Below the pieces are notes generated by a model. It had not been told where the DNA came from. It did no database searches and saw only the letters and a list, made by a program, of their open reading frames with translations. A program made the position numbers and the translations under genes. From Plectrocnemia conspersa (Eukaryota; Arthropoda; Insecta; Trichoptera; Polycentropodidae), in assembly GCA_009617715.1 (NCBI GenBank), contig VTFK01000354.1, positions 1-64,000 on the forward strand: a stretch of DNA of 64,000 nucleotides, written 5' to 3'. Positions 1 to 11,175 of the stretch are shown piece after piece (the stretch's first letter is position 1; the number at the start of each line of letters is the position of its first letter).

Positions 1-589
1 CTGTAATTTGAAAATGAACTAGCAACTCAATAAAACAATAATTTTTCAAAAAAAAATTAAAAATCAATTACATACATGGATTAAAATTAATTATAAGATA
101 ACAACATATTTTTGTCAAGTCAATGACACTTACATACATTTTAAAAATACATAATTCATGATAATTGAAATTTAAACAGTAGTAGTATTTATTAAATATT
201 TACGACAAAAACATTATTATAAACAGTATATTTTTTTCAAAAAATGTTCAGAAGAAAATAATGTAGGGAGATAAATATGTATGCTTTAATTATTACAAAA
301 CACATGTCTATATGTGATTAGTTATTATCTACAAATAAATTGAGATTAATAACAATACGTTGTTTATGTTAATTCTATTAAAACATTATTTTAATATTTA
401 TACAATTTATTATCTTAATTTAAGGCTATTTATATATAATTTTATATAGAATTACACAAGGGAGAATCATAACGATTTTTTTTTTTTCTAAGTACTTATT
501 CGTGTAAATCATATTCCAAAAATTAATTATATATTGTTTTTCTTAGGACGTAAATTGCATTTCTCGAACAAATTACAGAAATAATAGTG
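1..589. other. AT-rich non-coding DNA
   Basis: Homopolymer-rich A/T sequence with stop codons in all frames. I see no gene, repeat family or RNA gene here. Confidence 0.6.
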
Positions 590-960
590 TAGTCAAATAG
601 TACCAGACTCGGATGCTAATATCGGGGTAACGTTTGCCAATTCCCAAAGTTCCAAGATCTCCGATACGCGGAGGTATTACGAGGCCGCAACTTGCGACAG
701 ATGCTGTGAGTTTACAAAACCAGCTTGTTATTTCGCAAACTTCTCCAGGTTAAGGATTATTATTTTATTAGTTTAAAGCCGCCTAGATTCCTTGCACATC
801 TCGATCGATCTTTAAGGAGTAGCTTTTTCCTTTGGCTATCGCAAGCGTTCGACCCGAGCTTCCGTAATGATGGTGATGTGTTCCAACAATCCAAGTTTGT
901 TCTAATATTAAATTCAGAGTCTGAAGAAGGTCGGCAACAACAACTGTAATTTAATAACGG
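590..960. other. GC-elevated non-coding island
   Basis: This stretch is clearly less AT-rich than its surroundings, with several CpG-containing words around 655-700 and 780-870. A 74-codon frame at 725-949 matches nothing I recognise and its codons look random, so I do not call it a gene. A regulatory element or an old repeat are both possible; the sequence alone does not decide. Confidence 0.3.
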
Positions 961-1440
961 GCGCTGATTATATTATATATTCGACTACGTGAAACTAATG
1001 CCGCTCGATAATTATTTAATTCACCCCAAAACTATATTCATGAGTATGTAACTATTAAGTAAGAACCAACACTGTCTTAACTTTTTCGAAATATATTAGT
1101 TTTATTCATTATTTAATAAATAATATATGCTAGAATATTATTTATTTACATAATACAGAAACTCTTTGCTGCGTCTGTGTATTTATTTCGTTTGTTCTTT
1201 AGATTTCCCTGGGTAGTACACACAGTTTTTTATTTATAGATTGCCTGGAAAATAAATGAGTTTTTTAGTGACGAAGGAAATGCGAGAAACGCTACAATAC
1301 TTTTAATTTGAAGCAAAATAAAATATATAGTATTTATATAAACAATATTATTATTTAAATTATTATAAAATAACTATATTTTGATACACTTCAACAACAA
1401 GTAAATAGTATAAATTTAAGCATGAAATAATATGTAGATC
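961..1440. other. AT-rich non-coding DNA
   Basis: A/T-rich sequence without recognisable features. Confidence 0.5.
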
Positions 1441-1735
1441 AGAATAGCGTAGTACGTAAGGTTTAGTCGAAGGTTCGAGCCACGTCAGCAGATTCGAATT
1501 TTTATTTATAAAAATGGGCAATTTTTTAAAACCAGCCCAAGCTGTATAGTGACATTATTTGATTTAAATCCCAATACAAATTATAATTTATAGTTGATTA
1601 TACATAGTAGATGTCAGTGTTTCTCAGACTTTCAACATAATTGGTTTAATATATATTTACTTGTGGGTATGCATTACCTCTGATTGATTTATCATTATGG
1701 TACAGATTTATCACGTTGTAACGCATTAGGATTTT
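1441..1735 (+). repeat. tRNA-derived SINE, copy A (degraded)
   Basis: Copy A begins with a tRNA-like head: TAGCGTAGTACG near 1445 resembles a pol III A box and GGTTCGAGCC near 1472 a B box. A body shared with copies at 14 kb and 38.7 kb follows, including the words TTTTATTTATAAAAATG, AGCTGTATAGTGACATT, CAGACTTTCA and TGTGGGTATGCATTA. The 3' end keeps the left stem arm and GCATTAGG (1713-1730) of the family's terminal hairpin, then breaks off. The tRNA part is shortened between the two boxes relative to copies B and D. That this is one family is seen directly by comparison within the window; the pol III origin follows from the box motifs. Confidence 0.75.
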
Positions 1736-2225
1736 TATTTTTTTAGAATATTACATATTTTGTAGTCTATATATAACTAAAAAACCCACTGCACTGCCTT
1801 TGTATTTTCTCCTGTATTTACCTAAGTTTATATTTTTATAAATATATTTATTATAAGAATTTTTTTAAAGCTAGTATGGAAGTTTTTATAGTGTTACCCA
1901 AGGCATTTAGCGCTCTTAGGAAGAACTAAAATTTGTCCCTCACCCTTTTTCGCCAATACATGCTACGAAATATATTTTATTATTAATCTACTAACTAACT
2001 ATTATGCAAAATTATGTATAGTACCTAATTACAAGAAGCAAGAATAATCAAAAAGCTAAAAGCTGTTCATATATAGTTCACGATTCGTGTTTTAGGGATA
2101 ATTTATCGAACTAATGATTCCCAGAAATTAGGTTCCATTGTCCTTTTCCTATAAAAACTTTCATAACAGCGTTTAACAGGTTCAGGTATTGATACATTTA
2201 CTAAGTAGCTAAAAAAAAAATCTTT
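1736..2225. other. AT-rich non-coding DNA
   Basis: No gene or repeat recognised. Confidence 0.5.
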
Positions 2226-2661
2226 ATATACACATTTTTTATTAAGGGTAAGTTAAGTAACGCCTAATTGACCAAATTGAAACATTTGAAAACACACATT
2301 ATATCTTGAAAAAAAAGATGTTATGAAAATTATTTATACAATTATCTTATTTTATTTAAATAAGGCTAGGTTAGGTTGATTATATTTACATTTAATATAT
2401 TTTTAATAAAATTGTACGAAATTTTTATTTTTCATACTTAAGTGCACATGTACTTGATTTCATAATGTCTACAACTAAAAAAAAATTCATTTTTGCTATC
2501 ATCAAAAATATATCAAGTTAGGCTAGGTTGGGTTACAACATTTTGTAGCCTATCTTAGCCTAACTTGAATTTATTTATAAACCCATTTTTTAGACTAAGT
2601 TCGGATACGCATAATTAGGCAAATTTATACTTTTCACAATACACATTTCAAGTATAATATA
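2226..2661 (+). repeat. Satellite-like repeat, left part of the array
   Basis: This segment carries the same ordered landmarks as the tandem array at 3.84-5.95 kb: AATAAAATTGTACGAA, CATACTTAAGTGCACATG (near 2434-2450), a block ending ATATCAAGTTAGGCTAGG, and TAGCCTATCTTAGCCTAACT. It is separated from the rest of the array by a mariner fragment and a pyrimidine-rich tract, so it is best read as the same array split by those insertions. Confidence 0.75.
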
Positions 2662-3107
2662 TTAGGGGTACCGGAAAAGATTCCATTTTTTTTTACATTC
2701 CTTGTTTGAGATCAGTTTGACCCTGAACACGGTGGAGTGAGCATCTTTGTAAGTTTTTTTTTCTATAGTATTGTTCCCTCGGCTTTCTTTTTGCGCCATA
2801 AATATTTTTTTAATCTTAAGGGTAAAATTAGCAAACCAGAAGCAATCGAACAATACATACGGGCATTGCATGCTACTTTTTTTTTTCGATCAAGGCTGGA
2901 AAGCAACTAAGGCAGCTAAAACCATTATTGAAATTTATGGAGCAGTAATAACAGCAAACAGATGCCAGTTTTGTTCCGGCGATTTAAATCTGGCGATAGG
3001 ACCTTAACAGACGTTCCTGAAATCAGGACGACTTTCGAAATTCGACGATGAACTTTGCGAGTCATTTTGCGTAATCAAATCCTGCGTCAAAGTACCTCCG
3101 TTGTTCC
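2662..3107 (+). pseudogene. 5'-terminal fragment of a mariner-family transposon
   Basis: A TA dinucleotide (2660-2661) is followed by TTAGGGGTACCGG, a plausible mariner-type inverted-repeat start. From about 2840 the plus strand encodes the N-terminal DNA-binding part of a mariner transposase: residues like DQGWKATKAAKTI, EIYG and TANRCQ, then in shifted frames FKSGDRTLTDVP and SKFDD. At least two frameshifts and a stop near 3004 destroy the frame. Similarity ends near 3107, where a C/T tract begins. There is no catalytic domain and no right end. It differs from the complete mariner at 6983-8272, so two mariner lineages are present. Family assignment is firm; the exact subfamily is not. Confidence 0.8.
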
Positions 3108-3800
3108 TTTCCATGTCCATTCCTTCCTTCCATCCATTCCGTGTTCATTCCCATTCACTATCCATGGCTTCCTTCCATCCATTCCACCACTGCCCCAGAT
3201 CCATTATGTCCATGTCCATACCATTTATCCTTCTTTTCCTTTCCTTCCTTCCTTATTCTTCCATCCATTGTCCTTCTTATCCACCTTTCCTTCACTGTCC
3301 ATTCCTTCCTTCCATGCATATATTTCCATTCCTTTATCCATATTCCTGGGCTCTCCACTCCTTCCCAATTTTATCTCTTTCGTTATTCAAGTTTCCATCT
3401 CCATTCCATATTTCCCTGTATTACTCCTTTCAAAGTCCATATTCCTTTCCTTTTCTTTTCCTGTCTCCGTTCCTGTCTCATGGTTTTCTTTCTGTGTGCT
3501 GCTCTGCTCTGTCTCTCTTTCTCTCACTGCTGCCTGCCTGTCTCTTGTCTCTGCCTGCTGCCTGCCTGCCTGCTGTCTTTGTCTCTCTCTTGTCTCTCTT
3601 TCTTGTCTCTTTCTCTTTCTTTCTTTCCTCCTTGTGTGTCATGTCTCCTTGGCTCAGCTCTCAGCTGTCTCTCAGCTCAGCTGTGGCTCCATGTGTGGCT
3701 CAGCTCCATGTGTGTGTCTTTCTTTCTCTTTCTCAGCTCAGCATGTGTGTGTCTTCTCATCCTCTCCTTCCTGTCTCATCAGCCATGGGAATTCAATCAG
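3098..3800 (+). repeat. Pyrimidine-rich compound simple-sequence tract
   Basis: The plus strand is overwhelmingly C and T for about 700 bp. The leading motif changes along the tract: TTCCATCCATTCC-like words first (3110-3330), a more mixed part to about 3480, then TGTCTCT, CTGCCTGC (3525-3580), CTCTTTCTTT (3590-3640), CAGCTCAGC (3650-3745) and GTGTGTGT (3710-3760). All three plus-strand frames stay open for more than 220 codons simply because stop codons need A or G. These are not genes: the frames differ in every residue and encode only low-complexity Ser/Pro/Phe/Leu. Confidence 0.9.
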
Positions 3801-3839
3801 GATCGTTTTTGATTTTTTCATGTAGGTTGCCACATGCAT

Positions 3840-5955
3840 GGGTTTCATAATAATTATGTGCCCATATTACCAATTTATTTAATATGGTTGTTGTATTTTC
3901 TTTATTTATGGTAAAGTTAGGTTACATACTCGAACATTCTTACTCGAACATTCATAAACTTATTTTATTTGATTTTATAATGAATATGTGTTTACATATT
4001 TTAAATAAAATTGTACTAAGTTTACATTTTTCATACTTAAGTGCACATGTTCTTGATATAATAGTCTTTACATATAAAAAAATGAATTTCTGCTATTATT
4101 AAAAGTATATCAAGTTAGGCTAGGGGGAGGGGTACAAAATTTTGTAGCCTATCTTAGCCTAACTCGAATTTCTTTATATGTATACAAATTTTTTCTACAG
4201 GCAAAGCTAGGTTACGCCTGATTGATCACACAGATTATACATTTATTGTATATATTTTATAGAAATGATTTTACGTCGTTTTAATTTTTCATACTTAGGT
4301 GCACATGCACTTGATTTAATAAAATTATTATATGCACATATTACTAATTTGTTTACTATGCCTATTGTATTTAATTTAATCAAGGTTAAGTTAAATTACA
4401 TAATGCGTAGTCTTACTCGAACATTTATAAACTTATTTTATTTGATTTTATAATTAATATGCGTTTACATATTTTAAATAAAATTGTACTAAGTTTACAT
4501 TTTTCATACTTAAGTGCACATGTACTTAATATAATAGTCTTCACATATAAAAAAATGCATTTTTGCTATTATTAAAAATATATCAATTTAGGCTAGGGGG
4601 GGGTGGTACAAAATTTTGTAGCCTATCTTAGCCTAACTCGAATTTCTTAATATGTATACAAATTGTTTCTACATGCAAAGTTAGGTTACGCCTGATTGAT
4701 CACACAGATTATACATTTATTGTATATATTTTATAGAAATGATTTTATGTCGTTGTAATTTTTTATACTTGATTTAATAAAATTATTATATGCACATATT
4801 ACTAATTTATTTAATATGGTTATTGTATTTTATTTAATCAAGGTTAAGTTAAATTACATAATGCTTAGTCTTACTCGAACATTCATAAACTTATTTTATT
4901 TGATTTTATAATGAATATGCGTTTACATATTTTAAATAAAATTGTATTAAATTTACATTTTTCATACTTAAGTGCACATGTACTTAATATAATAAAGTCT
5001 TCATATATAAAAAATGCATTTTTGCTAGTAATAAAAATATATCAAGTTGGGTTAGGGGTACAAAATTTTGTAGCATATCTTGCCTAACTCGAATTTCTTT
5101 ATATGTATACAATTTTTCAGTAGGATTTCATTAGGCAAAGTTAGGTTACGCCTGATTGGGCACACAGATTATACAATTATTGTATATATTTTATAGAAAT
5201 GATTGTACGTTGTTTTAATTTTTCATACTTGTATGAAAGTATTATATGCACATATTACTAGGTTATTTAATATGGTTATTGTATTTTATTTAATTAAGGT
5301 TAAGTTAGGTTACATAATTCTAGAACCTAACTTAGTCTTACTCGAACATTCATAAACTTATTTTATTTTATAATGAATATGTGTATATATATTTTAAATA
5401 AAATTGTACGAAGTTTATTTTTTATACTTTGGTGCACATGTTCTTATTTTATAAGGGCTACACATATAAAAAATTATATTTTTGCTAGTAACAAAAATAT
5501 ATCAAGTTAGCTTAGCTTGATTTAAGAATTTATGGCCAACCTTAGCCCAACTTGAATTTCTTAACATACACATTTTTTCTTTTAGGCTAAGTAAGGTTAA
5601 GCGTTATTACCCAATATTGCTTTTAAATACGCACATTTGAAATATATTGAATATATTTTACATAATTGATTATACGACGAATTTTTTTTTATATACTAAG
5701 GTGCACATGTACTTGATTTTTTATAAGACTGAGTGCACATGTTACCAATTTGTTTCTTGAGGCTCTGTTGGATTATGCTTATCTAGTCAAATTTAAGCTT
5801 TTAAATATATTTTGTAGAAATGCTTGTTTTTAGGATATTATTTTGAATACTAAATTGCAATTGCATTTGATTCTATAAGAGGTGCACATGGTACCTATTT
5901 TAATACGATTATTGTATTTTATTTAAGTAAAGCTAGGTAATGTTACATACTGCTG
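3840..5955 (+). repeat. Tandem satellite array, about 460-470 bp period, dimeric monomer
   Basis: The word CTTATTTTATTT recurs at 3959, 4432, 4890 and 5357, giving periods of 473, 458 and 467 bp. Each period also contains two related halves, each with a CATACTT..GTGCACATG..CTTGAT core (for example 4041 and 4299, 5432 and 5701), although the second core is eroded in some units. An inverted pair AAGTTAGGCTAG ... TAGCCTAACT sits in each unit and can fold. Units decay toward 5.9 kb. No coding potential. The unit is seen directly; calling it a satellite rather than a local duplication needs genome-wide copy number. Confidence 0.85.
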
Positions 5956-6415
5956 TAACTTAAGTTAATCCAAATATAATTCTTCTGTTACTACGATATC
6001 GTTTTTGCAACATTAACAGCATATTATGATAAATTTATAGAAACTGAATATTAGTTTATTAATTTTATTATCATAGTCTCATTTTGCAGGTTAAAAAAAA
6101 TACGGTTTATAGTAAATTAGCTATAAAATATTAATTAATTAAATTAGTTATTAATTAAATTAGCTATTAAACATACACCTGTTAAATTCGTTAAATACAT
6201 TTTATATTACATACATTTTGACAAAACATTTGAATATTATAAACTATAATTGTCAGAAAAAAAAACCCTGCGATGTATTATGACTGCGATTAAGTTTAAT
6301 ACTATATTTTTGCAACTATATAGGCATAATACTTATTAAATATGTTACGGTTATAGTGGTAAATTTAATGTAGTGTATTTAATTTTTTATTTAAGTTATA
6401 ATTACGTTTCTTGTA
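5956..6415. other. AT-rich non-coding DNA
   Basis: AT-rich with a small internal duplication of a TTAATTAAATTAG-like unit at 6130-6175. Nothing else recognised. Confidence 0.5.
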
Positions 6416-6800
6416 TTACTTTTAAGCTATTTGTCCTTTGCCGTTAGAGCTGTTTAAATTCGATTAAAACCGCGCTAGGGAATTACATCCGCATCTGAGC
6501 TTATCTTTAACTGCAGATGCAATTTCTATCCCGCTATATCTGCGTAATGTATGCGGCCAAGAAACACTAAGTGACGAGAAAATGTAATTAGTTAGTGATT
6601 TATAAGATTTTCGAGTTGTTAACCCAGTTTCTGATCGTAGCGTTAAATTGTGCTTAAGAATAATTATTACCCGACCGCTGCATTACATAACTAACACATA
6701 CTACACATAGTGAATTATTGTTGTGCGGTCGCCATTTTACGACTGGCCATTGCGATATTAATTACCGCTAACGACTTGTAAACTGTGTGACAAATCATAT
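6416..6800. other. GC-elevated non-coding island
   Basis: Balanced composition with CpG words (around 6470-6560 and 6720-6780) and no reading frame of note. Candidate regulatory DNA by composition only. Confidence 0.25.
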
Positions 6801-6838
6801 TCATTATGCTAGTAGACAAGCTATAAAATGGGCTTAAA

Positions 6839-6879
6839 ATATTTTTATGTATTTTATTTTATAAAATACATAAAAATAT
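6839..6879. repeat. Perfect 19-bp inverted repeat, 3-nt loop
   Basis: Arms 6839-6857 and 6861-6879 are exact reverse complements separated by TTT. The arms are A/T with single G and C positions that also pair. It lies about 100 bp left of the mariner terminus. It could be a cruciform-forming palindrome or the stem of a transcript hairpin. Confidence 0.85.
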
Positions 6880-6982
6880 CTATAAAAAATTTTGATCGTA
6901 AAATTTAATATATCAATATTTTCTAATTATGTTTTGTAAAAAAAAATTTTTTTTTAGTTTTTTTAACGTATAAAGTTATCTA

Positions 6983-8272
6983 TTGGGTTGATGCAAAAGT
7001 TATGACCGTTTTTTACATATACAATTAAACATTTTTTTTTTAGATTTGTAATATTTATTTAATCAATTATATAATTTCCATCAGTTCTTATAACCTTCTT
7101 CCATCTTTCTATGAACTTATAAATACCATTTGTGTAAAATTCCGTGGATTATGATGCGAAAAATGTAGTAAGGGATGTTTTTACCTGCTCTATTGTATCA
7201 AATTTTTTATCATTTAAAAATTTTTTCAGTGATCGGAATAAATGAAAATCGGAAGGAGCAAGATCAGGAGAATACGGTGGATGCTTGATAACATCCCAAT
7301 TCAACTCAGTTAGCTTGTGTTGGGTCATCATAGCCACATGTGGTCGCACGTTGTCGTGGTGAAATACTTCTCCTTTTCTGTTTACCAATTCTGGTCTATC
7401 CTTTTGAAGGGCGATGTTCAATTTGGATAATTGCTGACAATATCGTTCTGCTGTAATTGTCTGATTGCGTTCCAAGAGTTTAAAATACACAATACCCTTA
7501 CAATCCCACCAAAAGCAAAGCATAATTTTTTTTTATGGATTTCGGCCTTCCAAGTTGTTAATGGGGCTTGTCCAGGTATAGCCCAATGTCTTTTTCTTGT
7601 CACGTTGTTGTACACGACCCATTTCTCATCTCCCGTTACCAAACGATGCAAAAAAAAGGTTCATGTTTTGTCTCGCACTCAAAGCAACACACGTTAAAAA
7701 ACACGGTCCAATAAATTGGCAGCCGACAATTGATGAGGTATCCAAATGTCGTACCGCGAAACCATCCCCATACGGTTCTAATGTCTTAATACGGTTTTTT
7801 TTGTTGACTTCCGTCATAGACGCGATCTCCCTGGTGGTTAGACGTGAATTGGTGTCAATTATGACTTTTAACTTGTCGTCATCAGATTTCAATGGCCGCC
7901 CGGTACGTGGTTTATCAATTAGTGAAAAATCCCCAGATCGGAAGTTTGTAAACCATCTTCCTATCTGTCGAACTTTGATGACATATGCTCCAAACACTTC
8001 GCAAATGTTTTTGGTTGCCACACTCGCGGTATTGTCTTTACGGAATTCATAAAGTAAAAAATGACGTAAATGCACTTTATCGACCGACATTTTGAAAAAA
8101 TACAAGGGCTCTTCACTGTACTCTGGCCAGGCCAAAACTGAATAGAAAGTAGAGGGAAAGTATCCTTTATACAATGGAGTCATTTAAAATAAGATACTAT
8201 TCATCATTTCTGAAGAAAAATTTTTTTTACCTAGGATCATAAAAAAGGGTCATAACTTTTGCATCAACCCAA
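6983..8272 (-). mobile_element. Complete mariner-family element (1290 bp)
   Basis: The element is flanked by TA target duplications (6981-6982 and 8273-8274). Its ends are inverted repeats: the first 25 bp on the left (6983-7007) match the reverse complement of 8248-8272 exactly, and matching continues for several more bases after one mismatch. The repeats begin TTGGGTTGATGCAAAAG. The length is typical of mariner elements (about 1.3 kb). It holds one transposase gene on the minus strand that is broken by frameshifts and a stop, so the element cannot move itself, though its ends could still be acted on by a related transposase. Confidence 0.95.
7059..8090 (-). pseudogene. Mariner transposase, inactivated (DD34D class)
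   Basis: The start is the ATG at 8088-8090 (MSVDKVHLRHFLLYEF); an upstream in-frame Met at 8183 lies too close to the terminus. The N-terminal helix-turn-helix region reads intact to about 7810 (FRSGDFSLIDKPRTGRP, LTTREIASMTEV). From 7805 to 7640 several small indels shift the frame (fragments IWIPHQLSAANLLD and FLTCVALSAR in different frames). The catalytic domain then reads TGDEKW (first Asp), HHDNVRPH (second Asp, near 7354) and YSPDLAPSD (third Asp near 7245). Exactly 34 residues lie between the second and third Asp, the mariner signature. Another shift falls near 7520. A Lys codon has become TAA at 7148-7146, cutting off about 29 C-terminal residues that can still be read to the natural stop at 7059-7061. 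All three catalytic Asp codons survive, so decay is recent. Confidence 0.93.
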
Positions 8273-8274
8273 TA

Positions 8275-8850
8275 TATTTATAGAGCAATATAACAATGCA
8301 ATTCTACTACACTACAAAGGCAAACTCTTACTTGTTTTTGTGTTTAACGATCCGAAATGGCTAGACAGCTTCTTTATCTCAGACTCAAGTGGGCACTTAG
8401 CCGCAGTTGCGATGACCGATGAATATTTTAAGCATTTGATAGCAATATAAAAATACATCTCATACTTATATTGCAACATGAGTCAGAAGCAGTAGATTTG
8501 TTTTCGTGCATCAAAAATATAATCATATAATGGTATACTGATGTAGTAGTCATTCAGCGCCTATCCTTTTTTTCTTTTTCACGCATTTTCACTCCCAGAG
8601 GAATGAAAAACTCGAAGCGATTTTCTAGGAAGTGTGCGAATACACAAAAAGCGGTTTATTTCAGCTTAGATTGTCCACGGTTTATTGAAGGATGGTGCCG
8701 AAGGATTCGGAAAATGTATCGACCTATCTTGAGCTAGAATTGAAGAAGATTATTTAACCAGAGTATTCTGAATTGAAATGTTTGTGAGCGATAAGCTCGG
8801 TCACACATTGTAACAAGTTCGCAATTTAAAATAGAGAGTTTTTTGTTGAA
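8275..8850. other. Mixed-composition non-coding stretch
   Basis: Moderately GC-elevated around 8340-8420 and 8550-8830. A 63-codon frame at 8259-8450 begins inside the mariner terminus and matches nothing known. No gene supported. Confidence 0.3.
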
Positions 8851-10575
8851 CTCACTGTATTTGCTTATATCATTTCATATTAAACTTTTAATGTTTATTT
8901 ATTTATTTTATAATTTAACATTCTCATATAATGTAGCTAAAGTTCTAATTTATTCTTTATTTAATTAGTTTTATATCTAGTTATTTTATTTGTAACATGA
9001 TTAATTAAAAAGTTTAATATCATATGTATATTTTGTTAGTATCGTTTTACCTTTTCTAAAAGTTTTCCGGAGTTGGCTTATTATTATGTACCTAATTTTA
9101 TTTTGAAAGCCTAGTGTTATAATAGTTTGGGACAACGGCCTAGTTTGTTTACGAAATGATGATGTTTAAAAGCGCAAGTTAAAGAACTTTATATATTATC
9201 CCTTAGTGCGCGAGCTTATCTTAAAGCCATTGTTTGCAAATGTTTTGATATAACCCGCAAATTTGAACGAAACAACAATATGAGGGATATTAACGTATGG
9301 CAACAATGGCGATATTGTTCGTTGGCTGTACAAACCCAAATCTTGTTTTGTTATAACTTACGATGCTGTAATAAGATTTAAAACTGAATATCAAAGCAAA
9401 TCTAACGCGCATAAAGATTAACAATACTATGAATAGACATTCATGTTAATTAATAGCACATTAAATGTTTGTACAAATTCTAGAATTAAATTATTTGAGT
9501 TGTAGATAAAAGCATTATATTCAATATTATTATCTACTATTTTTTGATCAATAGTATGTATCAATGTAAAAAAATAAAAATTTATAAGTGAAAATAACAT
9601 ACTAATGAAGATTATTAAAAATAATTGTAAATCTGTAATAATCTATAATAATAACATTTATTTATACAAATACATGATTTATGTATTATATGATCAAGAT
9701 AAGAGAATATATTTATTTAGTTTATCATCTTACAAACCAATATATAATAACTTAGGTATATTTTATACAACATATTACATACATTCTACTTTACAAAATA
9801 TAGTTTAACTGTTTTCTTACTGGTTGAAATTTGCATTCCTATCGCTAGTCATTTAAAATATATAATACTCTATAGTGATAGTAAAATAAATAAAATAGTT
9901 GTTATTATGAGATAATTTAATTATTATTTAAGGAATACATTTTTATCTTCTACATGAGATGTAATTTGTTATAAGAGAATTATATATGATGCTTTAAATA
10001 AATATATTCCTAAAATATATTATGCTTCATATAAATATATAAAATTAAACATGTTTTTTTATGATGAAAAAAACATTTATTTTCTATATTTCTTATCCAA
10101 AATTTCAACACTTTTAGTAAATGTAACATTGTGCTTTAACATGGTCATTTATTTTAATATGCTTTAATATTTTAATGATTTTAATGAACATTACTAATAA
10201 TAAAAATCATTCTCTTTATAGCATTCGATGTACAAAACTAACGTTAGCTTATGTTATATATATATTTTTATTTACTCTTAATTTTCATTTAATTTCAAGT
10301 TAAATTTACTTTTAATTTTAAGTGCTTGTATATTTTTTACTTAAGCAAATCTGTAACATAAATATTTAATAAGAGCTGTATTTGTTATTTAGATATCGTA
10401 AACATCTCTGATCAAATTGTATAGTACATAGAAAATAATATCATCTAATCTTATTTTTTTTTATTAAACTACGTATGGTTAAATGGCCTCAAAATGTGGA
10501 AAAATCTAACTGCTTACTCATGAGAGCGTCTACTTGAAACTAAAAATAATGCATTGCATCTTCTCTGAGACAGGA
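8851..10575. other. AT-rich non-coding DNA
   Basis: Long A/T-rich stretch, with slightly more complex sequence at 9100-9360. Frames such as 9605-9808 encode only I/Y/N/K-rich peptides expected of AT-rich noise. No repeat family recognised. Confidence 0.5.
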
Positions 10576-10579
10576 GCAA

Positions 10580-10795
10580 ATATAAAGTAGAGATATATAC
10601 AGTTTTGCGCCATGCTAGACAGTTGATTTTGGGGCATCTCCTGGAGGCTTCATAAGATTCCCATGTCGTCTGGACGAAGTACCGTTACACGAAATAGCAT
10701 GCTTTATCTCTTTCTTCGTTGCGTGCGACATCCCTCCCACTTCTATTTCTAGGGGATCGGCATCAGTTCTGGATTGTTAAATAAATAAATTTGAT
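10580..10795 (+). repeat. Unclassified interspersed repeat, copy 1
   Basis: The block GGAGGCTTCATAAGATTCCC (10648-10667) and the following TACCGTTACA (10680-10689) recur in inverted orientation at 11.1 kb with diverged sequence between. The copy ends in a TAAATAAATAAA-like tail near 10780-10793, suggesting the 3' end of a retroelement. No reverse-transcriptase motif is visible, so the class is open. Confidence 0.55.
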
Positions 10796-11024
10796 TAACC
10801 TACAATACCACTAACTTTATTCCATAATTTTGCTACTTATAAATCTGATTTTTTTTAATTTTGCGCAGAATTTCAAAGATTTTTTAAATAAATATAATTA
10901 TTACAGACATTATTAAATGTGTTCCTACTATTGTTGTTTCCAAAAGCAATAAAATATTTGTATTTATTATAAGAAAAGAGCACTATTATATAACAAAAAT
11001 AAAATGGTGAATATTTCTTTAGAA

Positions 11025-11175
11025 GCGCAGGGTAACACCGCCACGGTGTATGGCTGAGAGGCAAATAGTAGTGGATTCTAATTAGAATGTAACGGTAAAT
11101 CGTCGAGCTCGATAGGGAATCTTATGATGCCACCTGGAGCCTTTTCCCTGTCCTGATGACGTGGTTTCTTTAAGC
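11025..11175 (-). repeat. Unclassified interspersed repeat, copy 2 (inverted)
   Basis: Read on the minus strand this gives CCAGGTGGCATCATAAGATT (from about 11140) and TACCGTTACA (11100-11091), aligning with 10645-10690. The inverted pair is about 400 bp apart. A composition shift covers both copies. Confidence 0.5.

Noticed and set aside
3055..3850. Three long overlapping plus-strand frames (223-256 codons)
   Set aside because: They run through a C/T-rich simple-sequence tract in which stop codons hardly occur. All three phases are open together and encode low-complexity peptide.
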